From Acorus gramineus (Eukaryota > Streptophyta > Magnoliopsida > Acorales > Acoraceae), in assembly GCA_030737835.1 (NCBI GenBank), contig CM060851.1, positions 9,853,611 to 9,917,610 on the forward strand: a DNA stretch of 64,000 nt, given 5' to 3'. The translations under genes and the position numbers were made by a program. Positions 11,420 to 23,406 of this stretch are shown one piece after another. How positions within the stretch are numbered: position 1 is the first letter of the stretch; each line of letters opens with the position of its first letter. The notes beneath the pieces were generated by a model. The model ran no database searches and was not told where the DNA came from. It worked only from the letters and a program-made list of their open reading frames with translations.

Positions 11420-13735
11420 GAATCGATTATTTTGGACGGCTGAAACGAGTTGTTTTGATTTTAACGGTTGAGATTTAGGGACGTGTCATTAATTGGGGTT
11501 TTGGATCCTGTCTTCGTGTTTGAGGTCACCTTCGGTGAAGATAAGAGATGTGATCCGCTTTGTCCTTTAACATACCGTGCCGTTTGTACGATGGAACAGG
11601 GGGGCAAGAGGAGAGAAGTAAATTATACAAAGCAATGCACTTTATACATCATTCTATACCATATATGAATAAAATAATCATAATGATATAAATATACATT
11701 TAAATATTTAAATGTGGTTTTAAAAATATGTATTCAAAGTAAATGATCCAGTTTGTTAATTTTTAACTTAAAGAAATAATTATAATTAAAAAATAATCAT
11801 ATGTAGTGGAAAGTTTGAAATGAAAAGTATTTGTATCATCTCATTACTCTAGAACAATATTTATTTAAATAAAACAATCACTTAAAATGTGAATTAAAAT
11901 CATATATTTATATAAATTTATTTATTTAAATTAAGGATTTTGTTGAATTTAATAAGATAGAATACATGAATATCTAACATTATCCAATGTCTTAACACTA
12001 AATTTTGAATAGAATAAGATGTGATATTTTCTAGTTTAAAAATAGTTAAAAAATATGTATTTTTTTCATTTTTGCCCCTAGTTTAAAACCAAAATTAAAT
12101 AAAGATTTTCATTCATTGTATAAAAAATTAAGTATAAAATCGGAAATGAAATGTTACAAAAAAAATAAAGTTGAAAATGAAAACTCTTTGTGGTTAATAT
12201 ACTAGATAGATAGAGGGAGAATAAGCATAAAAAACTGTTTAGGTTGAAGGAATAGACAGGTAAAGCTATGCCAGAATAGGTGAGAGCAAACTGATATTTA
12301 TATTATAGTTCCTCTGTAATTGTGTTATTCTACTCAATTTATTACACTCGTATAAAATATTCATATGTCAAATCAATTGTCATCACCTTTAATAAATCAG
12401 AGTACTCACAAGTCAAATAATATTTTTACCTTAACATGAAGTTATTCTGTATTTTACATTTGGATCTACATTGTTTGAATCTACATACATGAAGAACTGC
12501 ATCCCATAAACAGGAGATAAGATGCATATCCAAATTCAACTTTACATGAAGATTCTTCAACCAAAAAAACTACCAACAAAAAAAAAATTGCAACCCTTCT
12601 TTAACATTATTTAAGCATTATATTAAAAGAGAATGTATCTTGGGTTTGGGTTTGAGATGCAGAAGCCGAAAATGTGTTGTATATGGATTTGAGAAGTTTA
12701 TGTTTTTAAAGTCTAACTGATAGGCAATAACACAACTTAGAATTTCACATATAACAAGATGCGTCTCGTTGTTTATATATTACATATTTGTTAAAACTTA
12801 CAAGCTACAGATTATAGCTTTTGGCTTAAAATAAAATTTGATTGTGTTTTTCATTAAATAGAGATTAAGTTCTATATTTTTGTCTTTCAAATTTTTTTTT
12901 TTAATTAATGTGGAATCCAAGATTTTATTAATTTTTTTACATATTATTTAGTTTTAATGAGTAAAACAATATTCTTTTATCAAAGAGAAATTAAATTTAA
13001 CTTTTACTTTTAGAAGGAGTATCTTTGACAATTACAGAATAAAAAACTATTTTACAATTTATTCTAACAAACATTCACAATTGCTTATTCTTTATTTTTC
13101 AACAGCTACAACAAACATGTTAACTGTTTTTCAGAAAGTTATAATATATAATCTATAAGTCATAATATATAATCTGTAAATTTAAACTACAATAAACATG
13201 GCCATAATTCTTTGAATGGCATGCGCTTGGTCTTTACATATTTATGTAATTTTAAATAGGAAATGAATTGAAATTGGCTATGAAATGGATCATCTTGTAA
13301 GTAAACAAATATTTGAAAACAATTATTAATGCAACCAAGATAGAAAAATAAAAATATGGGGGGATACATTTCTACATTTGTAGCATATTCTAGATGAACA
13401 ATCAATGTGATTAGAGCATTTGGGTCAATTCAGCAATCTTTACTTGAACAAGATCTAGAGGCTCATTGGAGTGCAAATTTCTTTGGCAATTAAAATTCAA
13501 AAGGATGTTGCTATATAACTACTTCCATTGATAACCAAAGATTTTACTTATTCAAAGAGAATACTCCAATATCTGAGAGTGAGGACCAAAAGGAGTTTGT
13601 ACACAATTAGCAAAATTAGACAGACCAACTTGTGACATCAAAGCATGTGTATAAAGAGGTTGCATAATAGGCCGCTGTTTTGTTGTCAATTGGTGAAAGC
13701 CAGAAAAAGATGTGGTGGTCATTAAGTATGTTTTA
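11420..13735. other. AT-rich spacer upstream of RS2Z
   Basis: Very AT-rich sequence with homopolymer tracts and only short chance reading frames. I see no gene, RNA or delimited element. Confidence 0.5.
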
Positions 13736-13739
13736 AGTT

Positions 13740-14600
13740 TCCTGAGGGTTTCTCCTAGATTTTCAAGATTTTAAAAGGAATCATAGGCACAACTGATGGT
13801 TTCATAAAGGCTATCGGATGGAAGGTGGGCAACAAGAGCTCCGCATTCTTTTTGGCATGATATATGTGTGGTTTGGTGATAGCTCACTAAAGGAGTGGTT
13901 CCCCTCCATCTTCGACCTTTCTATGGACAAATATAGACTCATGCACAATTTTTGAGCTCAGCACAAGTGCTCAATGGGACTTGCGAATGATAAGAAATTT
14001 ACGTGATGAGGAAGTGGAGTTGTTCACTACCCCATTGTTGGAGCCACATGAGAAGTCATTGGCTAAAGAGGCTACAGATAGGGTACTCTAATAAGGATAT
14101 GCTATGACTGGTGGATGAGAGACTGACCGCTGTTCGAGGCCACAACCAAAAAATACCACGAGATTTGGGGTACAAGGGCCTTTAAAGGTCAAAGCATCCA
14201 TGTGGCTCTTGTACCAAGACCGAATCATAACTAAAGCATATAGTGCAAAATGGAATATTCTAGACAGGGACCCTCCTTGTTAGATGTGTGGAGGTAGCGA
14301 GGAAACAACATAACACATTGTGATTAGTTATACCAATGCTAGACAGGTGTAGAGTTTTGATGAAGGGGGCGACTGACTTGGATGATAACTTCTCCTCCAT
14401 GGAGGTGATGTGGGAGGCCAGAAAGAAGATGAAGTTGAGAGGCGATAGGAGCGCAAAGGCGAAGATCTTGCAACTATATATACTGGCGGTAACATGGGCT
14501 CTTTGGATTGTGTGAAATCACCTAGTATTTCATGGGACTAGGGTCAATGTGAAAAAATGTATTGGAAAAGGTAGTCCACCCAGTCAAGGATTGGACCGGG
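13740..14600 (+). mobile_element. L1-type LINE relic (3' part of ORF2)
   Basis: Translated in changing frames, this stretch follows the usual order of plant LINE ORF2 C-termini. Near 13,815-13,910 is a segment reading IGWKVGNKSSAFFWHDIW. At 13,976-14,050 is WDLRMIRNLRDEEVELF, and at 14,185-14,330 is a zf-RVT-like segment (VKASMWLLYQDRI, then MCGGSEET). Near 14,490 is a WALWIV segment. Several frame changes and stops are present, so it is dead. The reverse transcriptase core and the 5' end are missing. The tail to 15,090 is unassigned. Confidence 0.75.
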
Positions 14601-15175
14601 GCTAAGAATGTGTTGTACAGTAGGGAAACTTCATCATTGAGGAGTGGGTCATGTCATGAGGTCTTCCAAGAACAGTACATGTCCAAGGATGAATGACTAA
14701 TCCAACATTTCAAGCAAAGCAACAGACTAGGTCGCTCAATGACAGTACATGTCCAAGGACAAAATCTAGCTTATTATCTCGGAAGGCTGTCCATGTTTAA
14801 GGACCGGTTTCTAGTCACGTCCTCCGAGGTGAGAAAATATCCGAGAAGTCGAGACTGACCATCCGATCCAACTACCTACGAATTGAACAAGCCAGTATGC
14901 CAAGCACAGCGGAGGCATCTAAAAGGCCCTAACTTATCCAAAATAATTGTCAGCATGTACAACCAAGTCAAACAGAATCAAGAGGGGCTTTGCATGGCCT
15001 ACTCCAAAGATGATACATGGAAGATTCCTTCAAGAGGGGCTTTTCATAAAAAAGCGCCATTAAAATTGAGATATTTCTTCATGATGTAGTTTAAAATTTT
15101 ACAATTAATCTTAGGACCTCCGTTACACATGTACATCTCATAAGCTAAAATGAACAAAATACCATTTAGTAAGCC
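14601..15175. other. Unassigned sequence after the LINE relic
   Basis: Less AT-rich than the surrounding spacer. It may be the decayed LINE tail or another element. The phrase CAGTACATGTCCAAGGA occurs twice (about 14,673 and 14,743). No protein or RNA gene recognised. Confidence 0.35.
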
Positions 15176-15190
15176 AATTCTAGTAAGTAG

Positions 15191-15460
15191 TCCCAACAGC
15201 TTTAGCTGTATGGTAAGTAGTCCCGACGACTTTAGTTGTGTAGTAAGGGACACCCTTTTTTCAGGGGTTTGCCCGGTTTCGACTGCTGATGGCAAGGAGA
15301 AACCAAAAAATGGTTTAAGCCTAGTGGCTTGGTTATTGTGGGCATGACCCACAAAGCTTGTTTTGGGCATATCAACCTGTATTAATAGTAAGTCTCTTGT
15401 TGATCATTGTATGTTCGGACTGTCTCACCCTGTCTGGGATTGTGTACGAAAAAAAAAAAA
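15191..15460 (+). mobile_element. SINE-like retroposon with 15-bp target-site duplication
   Basis: A 270-bp insert ends in a run of A (about 15,448-15,460) and is bracketed by identical 15-bp direct repeats AATTCTAGTAAGTAG at 15,176-15,190 and 15,461-15,475. That combination is the mark of L1-driven retroposition. A weak A box (TTAGTTGTGTAGTAAGGG) and B-box-like GGTTTCGACTGC suggest a tRNA-derived SINE. It has no open frame of its own. The exact target duplication points to a fairly young insertion. Confidence 0.75.
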
Positions 15461-15475
15461 AATTCTAGTAAGTAG

Positions 15476-17140
15476 ACAGCAAATGTGAGAGATGAAGCCT
15501 TGTGAAGCACAAATATTTATCTATGCAAAGATAATCTCCTATATGCCTTTGATGTCTTTCTAACTACTACTAGGATTTATATATTATTTTTTTGTGATTT
15601 CATTCTAACATTTTACATTTGCATCCAAAATAAAAACGACATAATTCATAAAAACTCATCTGAAAATCCATCTTCAATAATAATGAAATTTTTTTTTGGG
15701 GGGAATTGGACAATGTTATCAAAGATAATTAATGTTTCTTTTTTTATATATATGTTTGCTCTGTATCATTTTTTTTAATGTTTTAAAAAACCAGTCTGAA
15801 TTTAGGTTTGGTTTAATCTCAAAACTCAATAGCCTAAAAATTGGTAAAAACAAGTCAATTCACCGATCTAATATACGATTTTTAAGAACCTATCACGAGT
15901 TAATTAAACCGGTCAGTTCTTAAATTATATAAAATCACTGTCAAAAGTAAAATATTATTAAAAAAAATTTTAGGACTTGTAGTCTTACACTTTCATTCCA
16001 CCTTTATGTAACTGAAAAAGAGAAAATGTGGCTCAATTGGGATAGATCATGATTTTAAGAGAAAAAATAGCCTCAATATTTTTTATTATTTTAATTTATA
16101 TATCATACAAAAAACATGCTAAATCATGATTACGTTGTAGTGATTCAGTTCCGATTAATCCAACGAACAAACCATTAACCTTTAGCCAATTAATTTTTTT
16201 CATTTCAATAAGCTATTCGAATATAAACATTGTCATTTTTCTGGGTACCCAATATTTTGTTATTAATATACCAATAGGCTCTCTTAGGGCGGATCTATGA
16301 CAATATTTTACGGTGGGCTACATGAAATATATAGAAGTTTTTTTTCAGCATCAATTCTAATCCCATATATGTCGATAAAAAACCACAAGAGTATATATTT
16401 ACATTAACAACGTATGTGCTTCTATAAAAATTTTTTATGTTTTTTACAAATGCATCTATGCAATTCATTGAAATATATAATTCATTTTTTTATAAAAAAT
16501 TTACTACAGTAGATGTGGTATACTATTTTAAAAAAATAAAAAATTCACATAGACTGTACGTGATTTTATCTTAATATATATAATCAAATATAAAAAATAC
16601 AAAATTTAATCAACCTTTAAGTCCACCATTAGGCCCTCTTACTAAAAAAAAGAGCATTGATATACTAGTCTTTCTACAGTCCTATCTACAGATACAGTAT
16701 ATACTTTATTATCATAATATATAGGATATACGTAATTTTATTTTATTTTTAAAAATAAAATAAAATATATATTGAGATATGAAAGTGTTTGATTTAAAAC
16801 AAAAAAAATTAGCGTGAACTGTTAGTGTCACTGAGCATATCATTTTTTAAAATATAAATTATTGTGTTATTGCCCAAGAGAACACCCATTAGGCTACTAC
16901 TGTTATTGATAATAATATATATTGTTCTTATTTCTAGAACCGGTATTAATTCGTCGAACGGAGCGGGGTATCTTCTCTTCCACCAGCTCCTTTTTATTTT
17001 ATTTTTACATTTTTGACCTCACAAACGCGTCTAAAAACTCCGAACACGTTTGCTTTTTCATGATTCGGATCCGGGTACCGTAAACGGATCATCACCACCT
17101 TCAACACCCCCAACATATCATTTTATTTTTCATGATTTTA
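15476..17140. other. AT-rich spacer
   Basis: No reading frame, RNA gene or delimited element seen; long A/T tracts throughout. Confidence 0.5.
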
Positions 17141-17199
17141 TTGTGTGTTGGAGGGTTGTTTTTGTGTATGATTGAATATACATATTAGACATTCATGAT

Positions 17200-17720
17200 A
17201 TCTCTCACAGGTTAGATACTCATAATAGCTTGAACGCAATAGAAAATCTAAAACCCGTAGGCTCTGTAATGGAGTTAGACAAGACTGATATCGATAGAAT
17301 CATATATCTTAAACATTTAGTCCGTTAAATGAAATAAGAGAAAAATATGTATGTTCTAGAATGCGTTAAACACCTGAGGTATTTACGTATCGGTAATCCC
17401 TAGACACTACCTCAGTCGATGAGAACAGAAGTGAAACCCGTATGTTTTGAAATGGGGTTTGCTAAGATTGATGTCGATGAAATCATATGTCGTAGACACT
17501 TAGTCTTTCAAATAAAATAGGAGAAAAATTTGTATGTTCTGTAATGGGTTAGACACCTAAGGTGTCTAGGTATTTATAATACTTAGACACTATTGCAGTT
17601 TATGAGAATAAAAGTGAAATCCGTAGGTTCTGGAATGGTTTAGACATCTGAGATATTTAAGTATTTGTTATTTCTAGACACTGCTGCAGTCTATGGTTTG
17701 AATGAAAGGGGTGTGCAGTG
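17200..17720 (+). repeat. Degenerate ~95-bp dyad repeat array (related to 28.9-30.4 kb)
   Basis: About five decayed units share the phrases GGTTCTGGAATGGGTTAGACA, GACACCTAAGGTGTCTAGG and TAGACACTAC...TATGAGAACAGAA. The same phrases build the array inside the Mutator-like element at 28.9-30.4 kb, so both derive from one family. Terminal inverted repeats are not found here, so the host element may be truncated. Confidence 0.65.
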
Positions 17721-17737
17721 GAGAGTCAATTGTTAAA

Positions 17738-17840
17738 TAAATATTGGGGTGTGTACAGAACCCAAGTTATTTATGTGGGGTATGGTTAGATATGGGGTGT
17801 GCGCAGTAAATACAGGGGTGCAAATAGCCGGACCCAACAC
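17738..17840 (+). repeat. Copy of a repeat segment also present at 51.2 kb
   Basis: From TATTGGGGTGTGTACAGAACC to GGTGCAAATAGCCGG this resembles 51,215-51,310 (TATTGGGGTGTTTAAAGAACC to GGTGCAATTAGACCGG) at most positions. Both copies lie next to dyad-repeat arrays. Class not identified. Confidence 0.5.
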
Positions 17841-17937
17841 CCCTTCAACGAAGTGTTTCCCTATTAATCGGGTCGGGTCAACAACCGACCGATTGCGGAT
17901 CCTTGATGAGCAAGGCAAGGTGTCCGCTTCATTCATT

Positions 17938-18307
17938 CCACGTGGCATCGAAAGAACGCGTTATGAAAACGCGGACATCCCAATTAATAAATACTACACA
18001 ATGTTTCTATATATATCCATTCATAACGTGTTCTGATTTCCCGTTCTCTCTCAATCTGGTTATATATTTTTTTTTTTGGATCTTTTGAAAGTATCATCGC
18101 TTCCAAGGTGAGCATCTTTTTATGTCATTTTGGTTTTCCGATTGTTCTGGAGGTGAAGTTTGTGTTGATTGATTCATTGATGGTTGATGTTCTGTTGTTT
18201 GTATCATTTTAGTGAGGATGGGTTTTTAAAATTATGAATTGGTTTGGGATTGTTTGGATTTGGGCGTATTTCGATTTAATTAGTTGTAAAGATCAGATCT
18301 TTAATAT
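17938..18307 (+). promoter_or_regulatory. Distal duplicate of the GRP promoter, leader exon and donor
   Basis: This 370-bp block recurs at 20,651-21,048. It holds a G-box core in CCACGTGGC (17,938-17,946), a TATA tract (18,008-18,016), and a leader exon ending CTTCCAAG|GTGAGC at 18,107. The downstream glycine-rich protein gene could initiate here as well as at the proximal copy. It is one half of the direct duplication that brackets inverted-repeat arm B. Activity is inferred, not seen. Confidence 0.75.
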
Positions 18308-18311
18308 CTGC

Positions 18312-20643
18312 CGCCGAAATCTCCAGGTACGTCACGTACGTGCTCTTCGATCCGTATCACATGTTCGTTTTTTTTGTTCTATTTCGGTCAGATCTTCTGT
18401 TTCCATCGTTGGTTCTTGAAATGATACGCGACTGGGTTTTGGAGTTCTGCGTGTTTTCTTTTGTTTTAAGTTTAATTCACCTTTAATGATGCGTGAAGAA
18501 CCATGAATCTCCGAAGAACAAAAAGTTTATCTTTTCTTGGTGAGTGATTCTTCGATTTTAAGTGGATCTGTTTATACATATATTGTTATGAATAAGATAT
18601 GGGAGAAGGTTTTGAAGAGGTACCCAAAGCCAGTGTAAGTTTTTGTGGAAGAAGTTCAGGTTAAAATTTATTCATTGGGTTCATCCTTTTATAATTTTCT
18701 TGTTAGGTAAACGCTGGGACCTGGACCCATGACCTCAGGGTTGCAAATTCTCTTGTCAACCACTGGGCTACTGGTCCGAGCCCCATGAGAATAATTGTAA
18801 TTTTTAGATGGCAAGGGATGGTGAATTAAATTTTGGGGGATGTGGGGAAATTTTTATTATATATTTATCAGATGAGTTAGATAATTCATTAATGCTAAAT
18901 TTGAAATCTACAGTGAAAATTGAATTTTTATGGTAATCTTGTTGTCCAGTTAGCTTCATCCATTCCGGTATTCATTGTTGCAACAACTACATGAATTTTT
19001 GTGTGTGTGTGTGATGAATAAAATGTATAAATGAGGAGTTTTGTTAAATGGGGTTCATTTAACTGTGGAACAAAATGGGTCTGATTTGAATTTTTTGTTT
19101 TTGACCAAATGAGGATAAAATATTTCATATTTTTGTGCAGATATTTGTTTCGTGGGATTCAGAGCTTAAGTGATTAGATTTTGAGGTCCGTTTGCCATGC
19201 ATATCAGTTTTTAGTGACATGGTCGTAAACAAAAATGACCAGTGGTTGTTCGTAAATTTGTTATTTGAAATCTCAGTGTAAGACAGTTTTGGGTTAGGGT
19301 TTTCTTGCATGTTTTTGAATCTTCTGAGGTATGCCATGAGTTTTGGAGGCCTAGGATGTCAACGGTCGGGTGATTTTCCAGCTGTGGAGGGCCATGGCGG
19401 TGAGATTGGTGGTGGGGATTGTCCGATGGGGAAGTGGGAGCCAGAGGGGAGGCCTCAGGTGGTTGGGACAGGGAAGAACCCTTATCCAAAAGGCAGTGGA
19501 GCTGTTGCCAAAAGGCAGCAAGGCTGCCTTTTGGCAACATCCATCCTGGCCGACCATCTTTGGGGCCTGGCTACGGCCCTCATCCAATTGATTTGATGTT
19601 GGCTTGTGACTATTGGGTATGGGGGTTTAGGGTTTGGGTCAGGAGGAAGGGTCAAGGTTCTACTATCGAAAAGTTATATCGAAAGACCTCCAAATCGATC
19701 TATATATTGATTGTTTGAATTTTTTTTTTTTTGAAAAATGGAGAAAATAGAAAAATAATTAGGAATATGTATACAAACTGGAAAATATATACATTTTTAT
19801 CAATGAAGATGAATGTTTGAGGAGTTATGGTGGAAATAGGAAAATTATGGATCATAATTTCAAAAGAAGTTGGGGAATGTTTTTTGAAAAAATTAAAATC
19901 CTAAAGTATTGAATTTGGGCTGATCCCAATGGCATGTTAGCCCGTTAGCTGGTTTTATTTTTTATTTTTGAATTTATCGTGCTATGTCGGCAATATATTG
20001 TGAGAAATTGAGTTTATTTTTTAATTCTTGATATGTTCTTTGATTTTTGTGATTTATTCAAAAAAATCAATATCAAAGACTGCTTATTGATATTTGAAAA
20101 ACCGGGAAGGGTTGACTGTGTTTCAAAGGTTGTGAAATCGTGTGGGCAAGTCCTAGCACATATTGTCTTGTGAAATTATAAAGGGCAAATTTAGAGAAAA
20201 AACTCTGCTAAATTTTTGTTTAATGTTAAGTCTCTACTTGCACTTATGCATTGCAAATAAATTTTAAAACCTAATCTTTCAAGCTCTTAACCCCATGATA
20301 CTTTACAAACTGATTCATGGGACCCTAAATAATAAAAATAGAATAATGACATTTTCTACTTTCATTTGGTCAAAATAAAATGACATGTACTTTGAGAATA
20401 TTTGGGAAGCCAGAAAGGCTTCTAAGCGGGCACGGGAGTTGGTTCTGTTTAAGTCACACATGATTGGTTTGCTTCTAGGGGACGGCTGAGTTGTTAGTTC
20501 TCCACTGTTTTGTATTCATGTTTTTTCTATGTTTCAGTCTTTTTGTTTGTGCACGTCTTTGTTCCTGGGGTTGCATATCTTAAATGATGCTCCTACCTTT
20601 TCATTGCATGCACAAAAGAAAAAAATAGAGAGATCATAATCGG
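18312..20643. repeat. Large inverted repeat, arm B (RS2Z leader copy inside the GRP 5' region)
   Basis: This is a reverse-complement copy of 9,075-11,346, about 2.33 kb. Its plus strand equals the RS2Z sense strand, so it lies in the same transcriptional direction as the downstream gene. It begins inside the RS2Z leader exon and keeps a version of its donor (CCAG|GTACGT, with the GTACGT part doubled). It also carries the SINE (18,700-18,790) and the 16-bp hairpin (19,503-19,539). Near 20,480-20,570 it has about 70-90 bases without a match in arm A. Short filler (3 and 7 bases) separates it from the flanking direct duplication. Confidence 0.93.
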
Positions 20644-20650
20644 ACTACTT

Positions 20651-21048
20651 CCATGTGGCATCGAAAGAACGCGTTATGAAAACGCGTCATCGAAAGAACG
20701 CGTTATGAAAATACGGATATCCCAATTAATAAATACTACACAATCTTTCTATATATATCCATCTATAACGTGCTCTGATTTCTCGTTCTCTCTCAATCTG
20801 GTTATATATTATTTTTTTGGATCTTTTGAAAGTATCATTGCTTCCAAGGTGAGCATCTTTTTATGTCATTTTGATTTTCTGATTGTTCTAGAGGTGAAGA
20901 TTGTGTTGATTGATTCATTGATGGTTGATGTTCTGTTGTTTGTATCATTTTAGGGATGATGGGTTTTTAAAATTATGAATTTGTTTGGGATTGATTGGAT
21001 TCTGGCGTATTTCGATTTAATTAGTTGTAAAGATCAGATCTTTAATAT
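20651..21048 (+). promoter_or_regulatory. Proximal copy of the GRP promoter, leader exon and donor
   Basis: Second copy of the block at 17,938-18,307. It holds a TATA tract (20,750-20,758) and a leader exon ending CTTCCAAG|GTGAGC at 20,848. The likely acceptor is ATGATGCAG at 22,512, 22 bases before the ATG, giving a 1.66-kb leader intron. Here the G-box reads CCATGTGG. A 28-base phrase (CATCGAAAGAACGCGTTATG and following bases) is repeated in tandem, which makes this copy slightly longer. Confidence 0.75.
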
Positions 21049-22534
21049 TGGATTGTTTTGGTGAATTGCGATATATAAACATTACATTATGTTATTTCGG
21101 ATATTATTTTGGATACATCATACATGTACATGATCAACCTTTATAATCATAATTTATTTTGGGGGGATCTCTGTGGGTGTGTGCTTTGAGAAGAGTGACT
21201 ATGTCCCTTTTTTTTTGTAATTTTTTTTTATGAATTTGGTTATGCTGGTTGAATTTGGGCTTAGGATTAATGGGTTTTGTAAAAACCAAATTTTATGTTG
21301 GGTTTTGGTGGTTCCACTTGTTTTCTTTTCCCTTTTTGATCGTGGTTTTCTTTTTCTATTTTTCTTTTTGTGTTTTGATGAGAATGATTGAAAGCATGTT
21401 TGTTTTATGTTGTTTCATCACTTAAAAAGGTTTTGTTGATGTGATTATTGTAGATTGAATTTTGATATCTGATTTATAAACATTATACTCATCATTATAG
21501 ATGCATATGTCTGATCAAACTTTATAACCATGTATTAATTGGGGATTCAATGGGTGTGCTTTGAGAAGTGGCTGTGTCTCCTTTTTTGGCATTTATTGGT
21601 TTCTGTTTTGATTTAATTTGATTATGTTGGATTGGATTTGGGCTTATTGGATATATTGTTTTGTAAAGATGGTTTCATTGTTTTCTTTCCCTTTTAAATG
21701 ATGGGTTTGTTTTTATGGGGGAGTTTTGATTACAATGATTGAAAGCATGTTTAATTTTGATTGTTTCATCTCTCAAATGACTAGGATTCATGTGTGTGTC
21801 ACCACCGAAGTTTTGCATATAATTTCCTGCTTTTAGGATCAGGTTCAGCTGGCTTCGTTGCCAGTAAGGTATTTCATCGTAGTATTTTCAGTGGTGCAGC
21901 GAGATGCTATCTTATTTTTATAAGCACTTTAAACCAAAACTGGAGATATATATTGTAGAATGGTACCATGATACCAGAAGACTGTTGAAAGGTGTTTCAT
22001 GCAAACTGTCCTAAGTGTGTTGCAGTACGGTATTTCTTTTTATGAAGCTAAGTTTGGCGTGCAGTTTAACATATAGATGCAAATTAAAATATTTGATAAA
22101 CGTGTATTGTACAAAATGCTTCATTGATGCATTTTGATGTAAGAGATGTCAGATGTCCAACTTTCAGATTCAACTGATTATCATTTCTAGTGTGAACTTT
22201 AGTATCTCTGTTCAATGTTTCTTGTGTTTCATTTATGGTTTTGTGACTGTTCTTCTGTTCAACATTTAGAATTTCAGACATGACAAGTAGAGATTTAAGT
22301 TATACTAGTTATAGTAAAAGAAATCTTTTCGACTTAAAAATTTGTAGACTGTTCTGAGGCAGTCCTTGCATCTCTTCATAACCAGAATAGCAGGGGTTTA
22401 ATATCTTGTTTGATATCAACTTCTATGAAAGAAAAGAAAAAAAACAATGTTTTTATCATACAATGCAATGTGAGAAAAGGTAGTGAAGTATCTTTTGTTT
22501 CATATGATGCAGTATCTCTTCTCGATAGCGAAAA

Positions 22535-23406
22535 ATGGGAGGTGGGAAGGACAAGCATGACCAGGAGTCAAGTGACAAGGGTTTCCTCTCGAATCTTGCC
22601 CATGGAATGTCTGGATATCCACCAGGCCAGGGCCAGCACTCCGGAGGTGGAGGATACCCTCCGCAAGGGTACCCACAACAAGGGTATCCTCCACAAGGTT
22701 ATCCACCACAACCCGGGGCTTATCCTCCGCAAGGTTATCCTCCACAAGGCTATCCTCCGCAGGGCTATCCCCAGCAAGGGTACCCCCCACAAGGGTACCC
22801 TCCGTCAGGGCATGCTCCATCCGGCTCTCATGGTATGTTTTGGCCTAATCGTGTGATTGAATCTCTCTCTTTTTTTATTTTTTACAAAGGCCCTTAAAGG
22901 TCAACACGGTCCCAAACATGTAGCTGCAGCTCGCTACTAGTACGAGAGAGTTGGGCCAACATTGGCCCAGGACAGATCGTTAACCAAAGCCCACTATAAC
23001 CAACCCCTCGATCAGGTTCCCATACCTGGGGGACCCTTAGGGGCAGTGTCCCTTCACCGCTCGGCCTTAGGCCGTTGGGGCGCATGTGGTTGTTCTTGAA
23101 TGCAAAAAACTTATTTGTTTTGCAGGGCATGGTGGCATGGGCACAATGCTAGCTGGTGGTGCGGCTGCCGCCGCTGCAGCTTATGGGATGCACCAGCTCG
23201 GTGGTCATGGGTCTCATGGGTCACATGGGTCTCATATGGGACATGGGTCTCTCATGGGACATGCGCCTCACATGGGACAGGGGGCTTTTTACGGTCATGG
23301 TGGCGGGAAGCACCACGGCAAGTTCAAGCACCATGGAAAGTTCAAACATGGGAAGTTTGGAAAGCACGGAAAGCACGGGGGAAAGTTCATGAAGAAGTGG
23401 AAGTGA
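22535..23406 (+). CDS. Glycine-rich protein A3-like, YPPQG and HGKF repeat protein
   Basis: Two coding exons, 22,535-22,832 and 23,126-23,406, join in phase to give 192 residues. The start is the first ATG after a leader acceptor at 22,512. Residues 1-25 are polar (MGGGKDKHDQESSDKGFL). Residues 27-92 hold about ten Y-P-P-Q-G units. Residues 104-122 form an Ala/Gly-rich hydrophobic stretch. After that come HGS/HMG repeats and a basic C-terminus of H-G-K-F units ending KFMKKWK. This architecture matches the plant glycine-rich protein A3 (XYPPX-repeat) family. Its molecular role is poorly known; membrane or wall association is often suggested. There is no signal peptide. Its single coding intron holds a SINE, and its upstream region is the rearranged one described separately. 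Confidence 0.93.
22863..23095 (-). mobile_element. tRNA-derived SINE in the GRP coding intron
   Basis: On the minus strand a tRNA-Ser/Leu-like A box (GGCCGAGCGGTGAAGGGA, near 23,060) is followed by GATCGAGGGG-type B-box-like sequence and ends in an A-rich tail at 22,865-22,880. Short direct repeats TTGAAT flank it (22,857-22,862 and 23,096-23,101). It makes up most of the 293-bp intron. The B box is weak, so the class is probable rather than certain. Confidence 0.55.

Noticed and set aside
9075-20643. The inverted repeat as the two ends of one large foldback transposon
   Set aside because: Arm A is continuous with the RS2Z exon and promoter, the arm ends do not carry transposon-like termini, and only arm B is bracketed by a direct duplication. 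A copy event explains it better.
22500-22820. Alternative frames on both strands over the GRP repeat exon
   Set aside because: Shadows of the YPPQG repeat coding sequence. Only the frame starting MGGGKDKHDQ has the family layout and joins in phase to exon 2.
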